DNA of 64,000 nt from Collinsella sp. AF23-4AC (lineage in GTDB: Bacteria; Actinomycetota; Coriobacteriia; Coriobacteriales; Coriobacteriaceae), in NCBI RefSeq assembly GCF_003462685.1, contig NZ_QRVE01000002.1, positions 198,247 to 262,246 on the forward strand, written 5' to 3'. Below, piece by piece: positions 55,252 through 64,000 of this stretch. Position 1 is the stretch's first letter; each line of letters begins with the position of its first letter. The translations under genes were made by a program, and so were the position numbers. Below the pieces are notes generated by a model. It was not told where the DNA came from. It worked only from the letters and a program-made list of their open reading frames with translations, and did no database searches.

Positions 55252-56301
55252 CTAGCGGACAACGTGAACGGCAGGACCGCCTGGCACCGGCTCGCACACG
55301 CGACCGACGGCGGCGGCAACGCGCCCCTCGGCATGTAAACGACGCGCAAGCTCATCCGCATCCGCCGCGGGCGCCGCGATAAGCAGGCCGCCCGAGGTCT
55401 GCGGATCGTACAGCGCATCCAACATGCCTGGCTCAAGGTCCTCGTCGGCCATCACGCGCGGGCCAAAGAAGTCCTGGTTGCGGTAGGAGCCAGCGGGGAT
55501 AATGCCCAGACGCGCCATGTCGAGCACCTGGTCAAAGAGCGGCACCGCCCCCGACGCAAGCTCAACCTGCACACCCGAGCCCTCGGCCATCTCGCACGCA
55601 TGCCCGATCAGACCAAAGCCCGTAATGTCGGTGCAGCCGTGAAGCTCAAGTCCCTCTGCCAGACGAATCGGCGCCTCATTAAGGGTGCGCATCGAGTCAA
55701 ACATGGGACCAGCCTCGTCCTGCTCGACAAGCTCGCCCTTAATGGCCGTAGTGATAATGCCCGAGCCGATCGCCTTGGTCAACAGCAGAACATCGCCCAC
55801 GCGTGCGCCGCTGTTGGCGAGCATGTGGTCGAGCGCAACAAAACCGCTCACGGACAGGCCGTACTTGGGCTCGTCGTCGTTGATGGTGTGACCGCCCGCG
55901 ATGGAGCAACCCGCCTCGACGCACTTGTCGGCGCCGCCCGCCAGAATCTGACCGGCAACCTCAACGCCCAGGCAGCTCGGGATGCACAGCAAGTTCATGG
56001 CATGGCTCGGCCGCCCGCCCATGGCGTAGATGTCCGACAGCGAGTTGGCCGCGGCGATCTGGCCAAACAGGAACGGGTCGTCGACCATCGGCGGGAAGAA
56101 GTCGATGGACTGCACAAGGCCAAGGTTCTCCCCTACGCGGAAGACGCTCGCATCGTCGGAGGTATCGAACCCCACGAGCAAGTTGTCGTTATGCACATTG
56201 GGTAAATCGCCCAGGACCTGGGCGAGGGCTCCGGGGGCCAACTTAGCGGCTCAACCGCTCGCGGCCGTCATGGACGTGAGCCTCATGGTGTCCTTAGCCA
56301 T
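55252..56301 (-). CDS. selD: Selenophosphate synthase, itself a selenoprotein (in-frame TGA at 56251-56253)
   Basis: Makes selenophosphate from selenide and ATP for SelA and for selenium cofactors. Conceptual length is 349 residues. The start is ATG 56301 with AAGGGGG six bases upstream. It reads RLTSMTAASG, then U17, then AAKLAPGALAQV. The UGA aligns exactly with catalytic Cys17 of E. coli SelD. Downstream motifs are NLLVGFDTSDDASVFRV, DPFLFGQIAAANSLSDIYAMGG and GCSIAGGHTINDDEPKYG, and the C-terminal ATP-grasp-like half is complete. An annotation starting at MAPGALAQ would lose the active site. It overlaps the upstream glycosyltransferase by eight bases. Confidence 0.95.
56207..56253 (-). 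promoter_or_regulatory. SECIS element of selD with its UGA
   Basis: Twenty-five bases after the UGA the transcript can form an eight-pair hairpin UCGCCCAG/CUGGGCGA with a GUC loop (56207-56225). The loop G-U and the distance fit bacterial SECIS elements. Confidence 0.75.
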
Positions 56302-57511
56302 ACGAACCCCCTTCCAACAAATCAACAACTTTAAGTATACGCCCCAGGCACGCTTCCCAAGAGACCGCCGACGGCTCGAACGTCGAAGGCGGAGCCGCAA
56401 GCGCCTGCGCGATAGCATCTGCCAGTGCGCGCTCAAACAACGGAAGGTCGGCCGCCACGGGCGTGTCGACATCCGTCATACGCGGCAACGCCACCCACGT
56501 CACGGGAGCACCGGGAAGCATCGCCTCCATCCAGGGACGAACGCCGGGCAAATCGGTCGCCACAACTTTGCAGCCGCACGCGAGGGCCTCAATCGTCACG
56601 AGCGGCAGACCCTCGTAAAACGAAGGCAGCACAAAGACGTCGGAACTGCGGTAGGCACGCACGAGCCCATCGCTATCCAGGCGCCCCGCCAGCGTCACCG
56701 GCACATCCGAGGCCGCGGTCAAGTGCTCGATACGCACGTACTCGGCATCGTCCCCGCGGCCGCCCACAAGTACCAAGCCAGATGGGCGGACGTCATCGTC
56801 AATCGGCAATGACACGGCTCGAACCAGCGACTCGACGCCCTTTTTAAAGCAAATCTTGCCCACGTACACAAGCGATCCCGGCTGCCTCGCCACGCTTGCG
56901 TCGCGGCAGAAGACGCGATGGTCGTAGCCCGTCCCAATCACGTGGATGCGATCGGCATCGACGCCGCACACCAGGCCAATCTGCTCAGCCTGCTCAGCTT
57001 GGAGCGCAAAGACGGCATCGAGCCGACGAACCGCACTTACGATGCGATCGCGCTCGAGAGCATGCGAACGTAACTGCCGCAGGTCGGTCGAATGGCACAC
57101 GGCAACAACAGGCACGCCCCGAACGCGCTCGCGCGCCAATGCGGCCACCAGATACAGGTGATGGCAGAGCACCAGATCGGGCCGAAACTCAGCCACCGCC
57201 CGATCGATTGCAGCAGCAAATGCCCGCTCAAACGCCTTGAGCATCGAAGGCGTCAGGTCACGATAGCGTGTGGAGGGATAGGGCATGACATCGGACATAC
57301 CGCAGATGGGAAACGGCAGCTCGGGCGACTCGAACGGTACGGCAAACACGGTAGCACGCCGGTCCAGCTCGCCTTGGGTATCACCCGGCGCCGCACCGCA
57401 AAGCACGGCGGCGCGATGCCCCGTCTCGATCTGCTCGCGCACGAGCGCGGCAAGGTAGGTGCCGCTGCCAGTGCTATCTGGTTTTTGTGCCGAGATATTG
57501 AGGATGCGCAT
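56294..57511 (-). CDS. GT4-family glycosyltransferase
   Basis: A 405-residue GT-B enzyme. The N-terminus is MRILNISAQKPDSTGSGTYL. GSLVYVGKICFKKGVESL starts the donor-binding half. SFYEGLPLVTIEALACGCKV is the GT4 EGLP...E motif near residue 320. Nothing links it to selenium chemistry, yet it is the gene directly before selD and overlaps it by eight bases. It also follows the activase gene by 14 bases, so it is a full member of the operon. Its substrate is unknown. The start is ATG 57511; AGGGGTG is 11 bases upstream. Confidence 0.87.
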   Translation of the reverse strand: MRILNISAQKPDSTGSGTYLAALVREQIETGHRAAVLCGAAPGDTQGELDRRATVFAVPFESPELPFPICGMSDVMPYPSTRYRDLTPSMLKAFERAFAAAIDRAVAEFRPDLVLCHHLYLVAALARERVRGVPVVAVCHSTDLRQLRSHALERDRIVSAVRRLDAVFALQAEQAEQIGLVCGVDADRIHVIGTGYDHRVFCRDASVARQPGSLVYVGKICFKKGVESLVRAVSLPIDDDVRPSGLVLVGGRGDDAEYVRIEHLTAASDVPVTLAGRLDSDGLVRAYRSSDVFVLPSFYEGLPLVTIEALACGCKVVATDLPGVRPWMEAMLPGAPVTWVALPRMTDVDTPVAADLPLFERALADAIAQALAAPPSTFEPSAVSWEACLGRILKVVDLLEGGSYG

Positions 57512-57525
57512 GTCGCGGTACACCC

Positions 57526-58290
57526 CTAGGCCAAGGCGGCGGCGCGAATCGCCGCGCCGATGGCACCGGCAAAGCGAGCCTGGGGCGAGGTGGTCACCGG
57601 CGACCCCAGTAGCTCGCCCAACCGCTCCACCACGAAGGCGTTCTCGCACAGCCCACCGGTCAGGTAGTACGGGGCGCCGGCGGCCTGCCCGGCCATGGTC
57701 GCCACGCGCGAGACCACGCTGTCGATCACGCCACGTGCGATGTTCTCGCGCGGCTCACCGCGACCGATCAGGCTGATGACCTCGCTTTCGGCAAAGACCG
57801 TGCACATGCTGCTGATCTTGGTAGGCTCGCCGGAACGCGCCAGGTCGGCCATCTGCTGCTGGGAAATGCCCAGGCGGTCGGCCATGATCTCCAAAAAGCG
57901 CCCCGTGCCGGCGGCGCACTTGTCGTTCATGGCAAACTTGGCCACGCGGCCACCCTTGAGTTGGATGACCTTGGTATCCTGACCGCCCACGTCGATCACC
58001 GTGCCCTGCTCGCCAAACAGGCGCACGGCACCGGTGCCGTGGCAGGTGATCTCGGTCACGACCTTGTGCGCATAGGGCACGGCGACACGGCCGTAGCCAG
58101 TCGCGACCACGCGAGCATCTTCGGCCGTCACGTCATAGCCGGCTGAAGCAAGCTCGCCGCGCAAGCGCTCGGCCGCATCGACCGACGAGAACCCGGTTGG
58201 CTGCACGCACGTCCACGCCACCGAACCCGCCCCATCGACCACAGCGGCCTTAGCCGCCGTAGACCCGATATCGATCCCGATCCCTATCAT
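57526..58290 (-). CDS. BadF/HgdC-type ATP-dependent activase
   Basis: A 254-residue ASKHA-fold protein that uses ATP to inject a low-potential electron into a partner dehydratase or reductase. The phosphate loops are GIGIDIGSTAAKAAVVDG and TVIDVGGQDTKVIQL. The bridging [4Fe-4S] cysteines are in NDKCAAGTGRF and KISSMCTVFAESE. Its partner is the HgdB-like protein encoded upstream, with a nested palindrome in the 156-base gap. The closest pairs are YjiL/YjiM and the double-cubane cluster proteins. Confidence 0.9.
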   Translation of the reverse strand: MIGIGIDIGSTAAKAAVVDGAGSVAWTCVQPTGFSSVDAAERLRGELASAGYDVTAEDARVVATGYGRVAVPYAHKVVTEITCHGTGAVRLFGEQGTVIDVGGQDTKVIQLKGGRVAKFAMNDKCAAGTGRFLEIMADRLGISQQQMADLARSGEPTKISSMCTVFAESEVISLIGRGEPRENIARGVIDSVVSRVATMAGQAAGAPYYLTGGLCENAFVVERLGELLGSPVTTSPQARFAGAIGAAIRAAALA

Positions 58291-58342
58291 GGCTCTCTCC
58301 TAATCTAAACATCAAAGACAGCAGCGCGTTCAGGCGTCTTAG

Positions 58343-58452
58343 CTCTAGCTTCCTCAGGTGCCGGAGGTTGCCCCGAAAGAGGAGCGCAGCGTACTTTGTG
58401 GTACGCAAGCGACGGTTTGAGGGGCAAGATCCAGTGCCCGAGGAAGCTAGAG
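58343..58452. repeat. Nested palindrome between activase and HgdB-like genes
   Basis: Outer arms CTCTAGCTTCCTC/GAGGAAGCTAGAG (13 pairs, starting at the stop codon of the HgdB-like gene), middle TTGCCCC/GGGGCAA, and inner GCGTAC/GTACGC with loop TTTGTG. It has the same three-tier shape as the family A elements, with a different core. Confidence 0.8.
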
Positions 58453-59610
58453 TGTCTCGATAAAGGCGGCGATGCGCGTCTCGATCTGGCCCATATCGCC
58501 GTTGCTGTAATCGGTCTCAATCTTCATGTACGGAATACCCGCACCCTCGACAGCCTCCTGCATGCGTGCACTCTCCACGTTAAAGGTATGGCACGCCTGT
58601 AGCACGCCCTCTACCACGCCATCGACGTGATACTTCTCGCACATGGCCAGTGTATTTTCCATACGACCGTCGTTGGGCGTCATGACCGAGCAGTTGATGT
58701 CCAGGTAGCGGTCGGCGATGGCGCGCAGGATATCGGGAGCCTCCGGGTCGATCATCATGGCCGCCGTGCGCTCGCCCGAGCAGTCGTCCATGCATACGAC
58801 CACACCGCCGTTGGACTCGATGGTGCGACCGATCTTGTTGATCACGCCGCCCACCGGGCAACCGGTAATCAGAATGCGCTTGGCATCTGCCGCGACCGGG
58901 CGCTCACCCGCGTTGTAGGCCTCACGCAGCTTGGCAACCTTTTGCTCCAGCTGCTGCGTATAAGCCTCGATATCAAAGCTGAACGTACCGGCAAACATGG
59001 TGCTCATCAGGTCGACGCCGCTCATGGCCGCAGGCTGGTTGGCCTGGAGGGCAAACATCTCGAGTTGCGCCGCACGCAGACGGTTGCGGCGTCGGACGGC
59101 AGCACGTAGGTCATCGTCGGTAATCGTGATGCCGTAGAAGTTCTCGAGCTCCTCCTTGAGCAGGCGGCACTCCTCGTACCAACCCTCACGCTCGTAGGCG
59201 CGATCGCGACCCTGCGGAAGATGCAGAATGTGCGTGCGCTTAAGCTCGTTGAGTAGCTCGTACATCTTCTTCTTGCCGTCGCAGGTGGTCTCGCCGATGA
59301 TCATGTCGCTAAAGTACGTAAACGGGCACTTTTGCGAATAGGCAAAACCATACGTCGACTTGATGAGCGGGCAGAGGTTTGCCGGCAGCACCTTCTCGGC
59401 CTCGGGAATCACCTCGTCGGACGTACCGCACAGAGCCACGCTCGAGGCGCCCGCGGCATCGATAATCTCGAGCGGCGTATAGCTGCACAGAAAGCCGACC
59501 AGGCGATTACCCGCCTGCTTGTAATCCTTAACGCGAATAAACGCCGCCTTGCGCTGCTCGTTGAACTCCTCAAACGTGCGCGGCAACGGCTGTTCTTCGA
59601 TATCGGCCAT
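58447..59610 (-). CDS. HgdB/BcrC-type dehydratase-like protein (double-cubane family candidate)
   Basis: A 387-residue member of the 2-hydroxyacyl-CoA dehydratase D-component family. Cys-bearing segments that could hold an Fe-S cluster are [19 protein letters not shown] and [24 protein letters not shown] (split over 20). LITGCPVGG and [11 protein letters not shown] follow. Only one such subunit plus an activase is present, not the alpha/beta pair of true dehydratases. That fits YjiM or double-cubane cluster reductases, which act on small, hard-to-reduce substrates. The start at 59610 has AGAGAGGGG eight bases upstream. The natural substrate is unknown. Confidence 0.85.
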   Translation of the reverse strand: MADIEEQPLPRTFEEFNEQRKAAFIRVKDYKQAGNRLVGFLCSYTPLEIIDAAGASSVALCGTSDEVIPEAEKVLPANLCPLIKSTYGFAYSQKCPFTYFSDMIIGETTCDGKKKMYELLNELKRTHILHLPQGRDRAYEREGWYEECRLLKEELENFYGITITDDDLRAAVRRRNRLRAAQLEMFALQANQPAAMSGVDLMSTMFAGTFSFDIEAYTQQLEQKVAKLREAYNAGERPVAADAKRILITGCPVGGVINKIGRTIESNGGVVVCMDDCSGERTAAMMIDPEAPDILRAIADRYLDINCSVMTPNDGRMENTLAMCEKYHVDGVVEGVLQACHTFNVESARMQEAVEGAGIPYMKIETDYSNGDMGQIETRIAAFIETL

Positions 59611-59686
59611 AATAGTTCCCCTCTCTTGCACCGATATACCGACAATTAAACAACAAACCCACGCCATACCCAAAAGGAAGCATCCT

Positions 59687-60461
59687 CTAGGGAATGGCGT
59701 CGATAAGCTCCTGCGTATACGGATCGCTCGGGTGCGCGATCACGTCCTCGGCCTCGCCCTCCTCGACAAGACGACCGCGGTAGAGCACGCCAATCCGGTC
59801 GGACATATGCCGAACCACACGCATATCATGCGTGATAAACAGCAGCGCCACGCCCGATGTGCGCTGCAGGTCGCGAAGTAAGTTGAGCACTTGGGCCTGA
59901 ACGGACACGTCAAGCGCCGAGACCGGCTCGTCGCATACCACAAGGCGCGGCTCGCAAATAAGCGCCCGTGCCAGATTGAGTCGCTGGCGCTGTCCCCCCG
60001 AAAGATCGTGCGGATAGCGGTCATAATGCTCTGCCAGAAGACCGACCGAGGCCAGGGCCGAGAACGCGCGCTCATGGCGCTCATCCGCATCGCGCACGCC
60101 GGCGATAATCAGCGGCTCCTCCAAAATGCGGCCGACACGGTTACGTGGGTCAAAAGCCGTAGAGCTATCCTGGAATACCAGCTGGATTTCACGGCGAAAT
60201 GGCTTGCGTTCGCGCTCCGACATCGTGGCGAGGTCGTGCCCGCGATAGACAATCGAGCCGGAATCCGCACGCTCGAGACCACAGATCAGGCGTCCAGTCG
60301 TCGACTTGCCCGATCCGGATTCGCCAACCAGGCCATAGACCTCGCCCGGTGCAATCTCAAACGACAGATCGTCCACGGCGGTAAAGGCCTGACGCTTAAA
60401 ACCTGAGCCCGACATGGGATACGTTTTAGTCAGATGTGAGACCCTAAGCAGGGCTTCGCTA

Positions 60462-60472
<11 letters not shown>
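59687..60472 (-). CDS. Peptide/nickel-type ABC transporter ATPase (OppF-like)
   Basis: A 261-residue ATPase: Walker [18 protein letters not shown]-loop [17 protein letters not shown], signature [17 protein letters not shown], Walker [15 protein letters not shown], switch His in [10 protein letters not shown]. It energises uptake through the OppB/OppC pair encoded upstream. The short C-terminus ([13 protein letters not shown]) lacks the extended OppF Cys motif. Its ATG lies inside the oppD-like gene (11-base overlap), with GGGGAG five bases upstream. Confidence 0.9.
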
Positions 60473-61457
<985 letters not shown>

Positions 61458-61460
61458 GGG

Positions 61461-62291
61461 CTAGTCCTCCTTGGTCTTGGGGTCGAGGGCGTCGCGCAGG
61501 CCGTCGCCGGCCAGATTGAGCGAAAGCACGCTTGCGATGATGGCCGCTGCCGGGAAGAAAATCATCCACCAGGCTTTGCGCATCACGTTCTTGCCCGCCT
61601 GCAGGATGTTTCCCCAGCTGGCGTCGGGCGCCTTGATACCCAGGCCCAGAAACGAGAGGGCGGCCTCCGAGAGCACGGCCTCGGCAAAGACGAAGGTCGC
61701 CTGCACCAGGAAGGGCGCCATAACGTTGGGCACGATATGCAGCCACACGATGCGCGCGGTCGAGGCGCCCTGCACGCGCAGGGCCTCCACAAAGGGCTCC
61801 TCCTTGACCACCATCGCACGCGAGCGCACGATGCGCGCCATGCTGGGCGTATAGACGATGGAGAGCGCGATGATGACGTTCCAGACCGAGGCGCCCATCA
61901 TAGCCATGAGTGCGATAGCCAAAAGCACGCCCGGAATGGACATAAGGCCGTCGCAGATGCGCATGAGAATATGATCGAGCCTCTCGTTGTAGCACGCATA
62001 GGCGCCAATCACCAAGCCGAGCGCACTCGTCGCGAGCGTGACGGCAATGCCAACGCCAAGTGACACGCGCGCGCCCACGATGACGCGGGCAAGCAGGTCG
62101 CGGCCAAAGTCATCGCAGCCAAAGGGATGCGCGGGCGAAGGTGCCGAAAGTCGCAACGTCATCTCCTGCGCATTGGGATTAACCGTCCACACCAGCGGAC
62201 CGACGAGCGCGATCAGCGCAATCGCCAGGAAAATGCAGCCACCGACCACAAACCCCTTGTTGGCAAGAGCCTTCTTAAAGTTTGCCATCAT
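61461..62291 (-). CDS. Peptide-type ABC transporter permease (OppC-like)
   Basis: A 276-residue permease with about six helices. The N-terminal segment is GCIFLAIALIALVGPLVW, then HPFGCDDFGRDLLARV, the OppC signature. The EAA loop is EALRVQGASTARIVWLHIVPN. It ends GDGLRDALDPK, as typical DppC/OppC. The tandem ATGs at 62291 and 62288 overlap the oppB stop, so translation is coupled. Confidence 0.92.
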   Translation of the reverse strand: MMANFKKALANKGFVVGGCIFLAIALIALVGPLVWTVNPNAQEMTLRLSAPSPAHPFGCDDFGRDLLARVIVGARVSLGVGIAVTLATSALGLVIGAYACYNERLDHILMRICDGLMSIPGVLLAIALMAMMGASVWNVIIALSIVYTPSMARIVRSRAMVVKEEPFVEALRVQGASTARIVWLHIVPNVMAPFLVQATFVFAEAVLSEAALSFLGLGIKAPDASWGNILQAGKNVMRKAWWMIFFPAAAIIASVLSLNLAGDGLRDALDPKTKED

Positions 62292-63241
62292 GAATCGCCC
62301 CATTTGCGAGCGCGCGGGTCAAAAGCGCCGTAGGCAAGGTCGACGGCCAGATTGATCACCGAATTCAACAAGGCGACGACCAGAAGCACGCCCTGAATCA
62401 CCGGATAGTCGCGACGCTCGATAGAGCTCGTGACCAGCTGGCCCAAACCGGGGATGTTAAAAATGGCCTCAGTCACCACGGCGCCCGTAATCAGGGCGCC
62501 AAAAGAATAGCCGACCGAGGTGAGAATCGGCAGCGCGGCGTTGCGCAGGGCATGGGCCAGCACCACGCGAACCTCGGAGACGCCCTTGGCACGCGCCGTC
62601 TTGACGCAGTCGAGCTGCATGGCCTCGATCACGCTCGCACGCGTCATGCGCATGAGCAGCGCGGCCTGAACGCATCCAAGCGATATGGCCGGCAACGCAA
62701 GATAGCGTAAATGGCTGAACCAGCCCTTCGATAGCGGCGCATAGCCGGCCACCGGGAACACACGCAACGTGACGGCAAACAGCCACATAAGCATGAGCGC
62801 CATCAAAAAGCCGGGTATCGCCACGCCCAAAAGAGCAACGACACGCAAGACCGCGTCGGTGCGCGACCCATGTTTGAGGGCAGCGACGACGCCGCAGGGC
62901 AGTGCAATCAACAGCGCGATGAGCTGTGCCAGAAGCGCAAGCGATAGCGTGGGACCAAAGTGCTCGGCTATCGCCTGCGTGACGGGCTGGCGCATAAAAT
63001 ACGAATCGCCCAGGTCGCCGGTAAGCACGCCGCCCATCCACTCAACGTAGCGCTGCGGCAGCGGCTCGTTGAGTCCCAGGCTATCGTTGACGCGCTCGAT
63101 CTGGTCGGCCGAAGCCTCCATGCCGAGCATCGAAGAGGCCGGGTCACCCGGTGTGAGATAGATAATCAAAAACACGACAACCGAGATGATGAGCATCACC
63201 GGAACCATCGCGCCTATACGTTTGAGCGTGTACTTCAACAT
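62288..63241 (-). CDS. Peptide-type ABC transporter permease (OppB-like)
   Basis: A 317-residue permease. It begins MLKYTLKRIGAMVPVMLIIS and contains LTPGDPASSMLG, the OppB/DppB loop. The EAA loop is DCVKTARAKGVSEVRVVLAHAL, ending AIFNIPGLGQLVTSSI and DPRARK. Six helices are predicted. The ribosome site is poor. A hairpin lies between the upstream binding-protein gene and this one, which may lower its expression relative to the binding protein. Confidence 0.92.
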   Translation of the reverse strand: MLKYTLKRIGAMVPVMLIISVVVFLIIYLTPGDPASSMLGMEASADQIERVNDSLGLNEPLPQRYVEWMGGVLTGDLGDSYFMRQPVTQAIAEHFGPTLSLALLAQLIALLIALPCGVVAALKHGSRTDAVLRVVALLGVAIPGFLMALMLMWLFAVTLRVFPVAGYAPLSKGWFSHLRYLALPAISLGCVQAALLMRMTRASVIEAMQLDCVKTARAKGVSEVRVVLAHALRNAALPILTSVGYSFGALITGAVVTEAIFNIPGLGQLVTSSIERRDYPVIQGVLLVVALLNSVINLAVDLAYGAFDPRARKWGDS

Positions 63242-63275
63242 GCGAGGCGTCTATTTCCCCTCTGAACGTGGACAG

Positions 63276-63319
63276 GGCGTGGCGGCCACAGGGGACCAGA
63301 CCCCTCCAGCCGCCACGCC
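63276..63319 (-). terminator. Intercistronic hairpin between binding protein and permease genes
   Basis: Stem GGCGTGGCGGC/GCCGCCACGCC with an inner AGGGG/CCCCT helix and no T-run. This position commonly holds a transcript-stabilising or attenuating structure in binding-protein-dependent transport operons. Confidence 0.6.
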
Positions 63320-63329
63320 ATCTATTGCA

Positions 63330-64000
63330 TTACTCCGGGCGCTTGGCGTTCCAGATGATGGCACCATCGAGCAGCTCAAAGCCCTCGACATCGGCCTGCG
63401 TGCCGGTTATGGCAACGTAATGGCACAGCGGCTCGACAACCGCGATCTCGTACAGACGCTCCTGGCACTCGGCCCACTTTTTGGTTGCGGCCTTCTGGTC
63501 CTCGGCCGTGCGAGTCTCAGCGACCAGCGCAAGCGCCTTCTCGTCCGAAAGACCATAGAAGCCCTTGGAGACCGAAAGCGACTGCGCCGGAATCGGCTTG
63601 TAGTTCGTAGATGCCACAAACAGGTCCCACTGATCGGCCTTGCTGGAGCGGATATCCATAAAGGTCGCGAACTCATAGCTCTCGACTTCGGCGGTAAAGC
63701 CGGCCTTCTCGAGCTGTTCCTGCAGCGCGACAGTCGCGTTGTACATATCCTTGTAGTCGGGCGTGGTGAGCAGCCTCACCGTCTCGCCGGCATAGGAGGT
63801 CTTGGCGAGTGCCTTCTTGGCCGCCTTGGGGTCGGCCTGGTTAAAGTATTTTTTGCCGGCATCGGTCGCCCACTGGTCGTTTTCGGGGTTGCCCAGGTTG
63901 GGATCGATCGTAAAGAGCTCTTCCTCGCCATAGGCAGCCAGAGCGGCAGCCTTGCAGTCGATCGCCATAAAAGCGCACTTGCGGATAGCCTCGTCGGCAA
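63330..64000 (-). CDS. Peptide ABC transporter substrate-binding protein, 5' end missing
   Basis: The C-terminal 223 residues of a family-5 extracellular solute-binding protein. The frame is open to the right edge. Recognisable segments are GETVRLLTTPDYKDMYNATVALQEQLEKAGF, given here as positions about 75-105 from the visible start, and DQWDLFVASTN. The tail is EPLCHYVAITGTQADVEGF. Signal peptide and lipobox would lie outside the window. It is the first visible gene of the transporter operon. Confidence 0.88.
   Translation of the reverse strand, partial: ADEAIRKCAFMAIDCKAAALAAYGEEELFTIDPNLGNPENDQWATDAGKKYFNQADPKAAKKALAKTSYAGETVRLLTTPDYKDMYNATVALQEQLEKAGFTAEVESYEFATFMDIRSSKADQWDLFVASTNYKPIPAQSLSVSKGFYGLSDEKALALVAETRTAEDQKAATKKWAECQERLYEIAVVEPLCHYVAITGTQADVEGFELLDGAIIWNAKRPE

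Noticed and set aside
55252-56241. SelD starting at MAPGALAQ.
   Set aside because: This would remove the catalytic residue. An upstream ATG with a good ribosome site reads through TGA at position 17.

Overview
The window is a high-G+C, gene-dense bacterial chromosome segment. Its content points to an anaerobic gut Coriobacteriia, most likely Collinsella or a close relative: a 12-subunit-type formate hydrogenlyase, a full selenocysteine system, a glycerol-3-phosphate dehydrogenase-like trio with a DUF1667 protein, and many palindromic intergenic repeats. This is an inference from gene content; no taxonomic search was run. Most genes are on the minus strand, so most operons read from high to low coordinates.

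Layout. 1-5.1 kb is a minus-strand surface-polysaccharide operon, led by a NusG/LoaP-type antiterminator and followed by an initiating sugar transferase, a WecG/TagA transferase, WecB, a GT4 and LicD (cut by the left edge). 5.4-7.8 kb holds thrS and a zinc-ribbon membrane protein. 8.2-11.5 kb is a plus-strand redox trio, then an M24 peptidase. 13.2-21.5 kb is housekeeping: folC, valS, clpX, clpP, tig and tRNA-Leu. 21.6-26.9 kb holds a fused [2Fe-2S]/Mo hydroxylase with its FAD subunit, and gdhA.

27.1-49.7 kb is the centrepiece. A formate hydrogenlyase operon runs hydN-fdhF-hyfABCDEFGHI-hycH-hycI-focA. Downstream lie a molybdopterin oxidoreductase, selA, selB, selC (tRNA-Sec), mobA and a Cys-rich DUF3343 protein. 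The fdhF gene reads through an in-frame TGA at codon 140, so the locus encodes a selenoenzyme together with the machinery that makes it. 50.1-50.9 kb is a DinJ-type antitoxin/PIN toxin pair. 51.5-51.6 kb holds tRNA-Gly and tRNA-Pro, followed by brnQ.

53.2-59.6 kb is a second selenium cluster: a class V aminotransferase, DUF3343, YedF and SelD, where SelD is itself a selenoprotein with Sec17. It continues upstream into a GT4 gene and a 2-hydroxyacyl-CoA-dehydratase-like/activase pair. 59.7-64 kb is a peptide ABC transporter cut by the right edge.

The least explained content is in the spacers. Several palindrome families occur in which a short core is conserved while the flanking arms change sequence but stay complementary. 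One pair brackets valS (14.7 and 17.6 kb). A second family occurs at 11.7 and 51.1 kb, and a third short palindrome occurs in five places. These are the best candidates for something undescribed.
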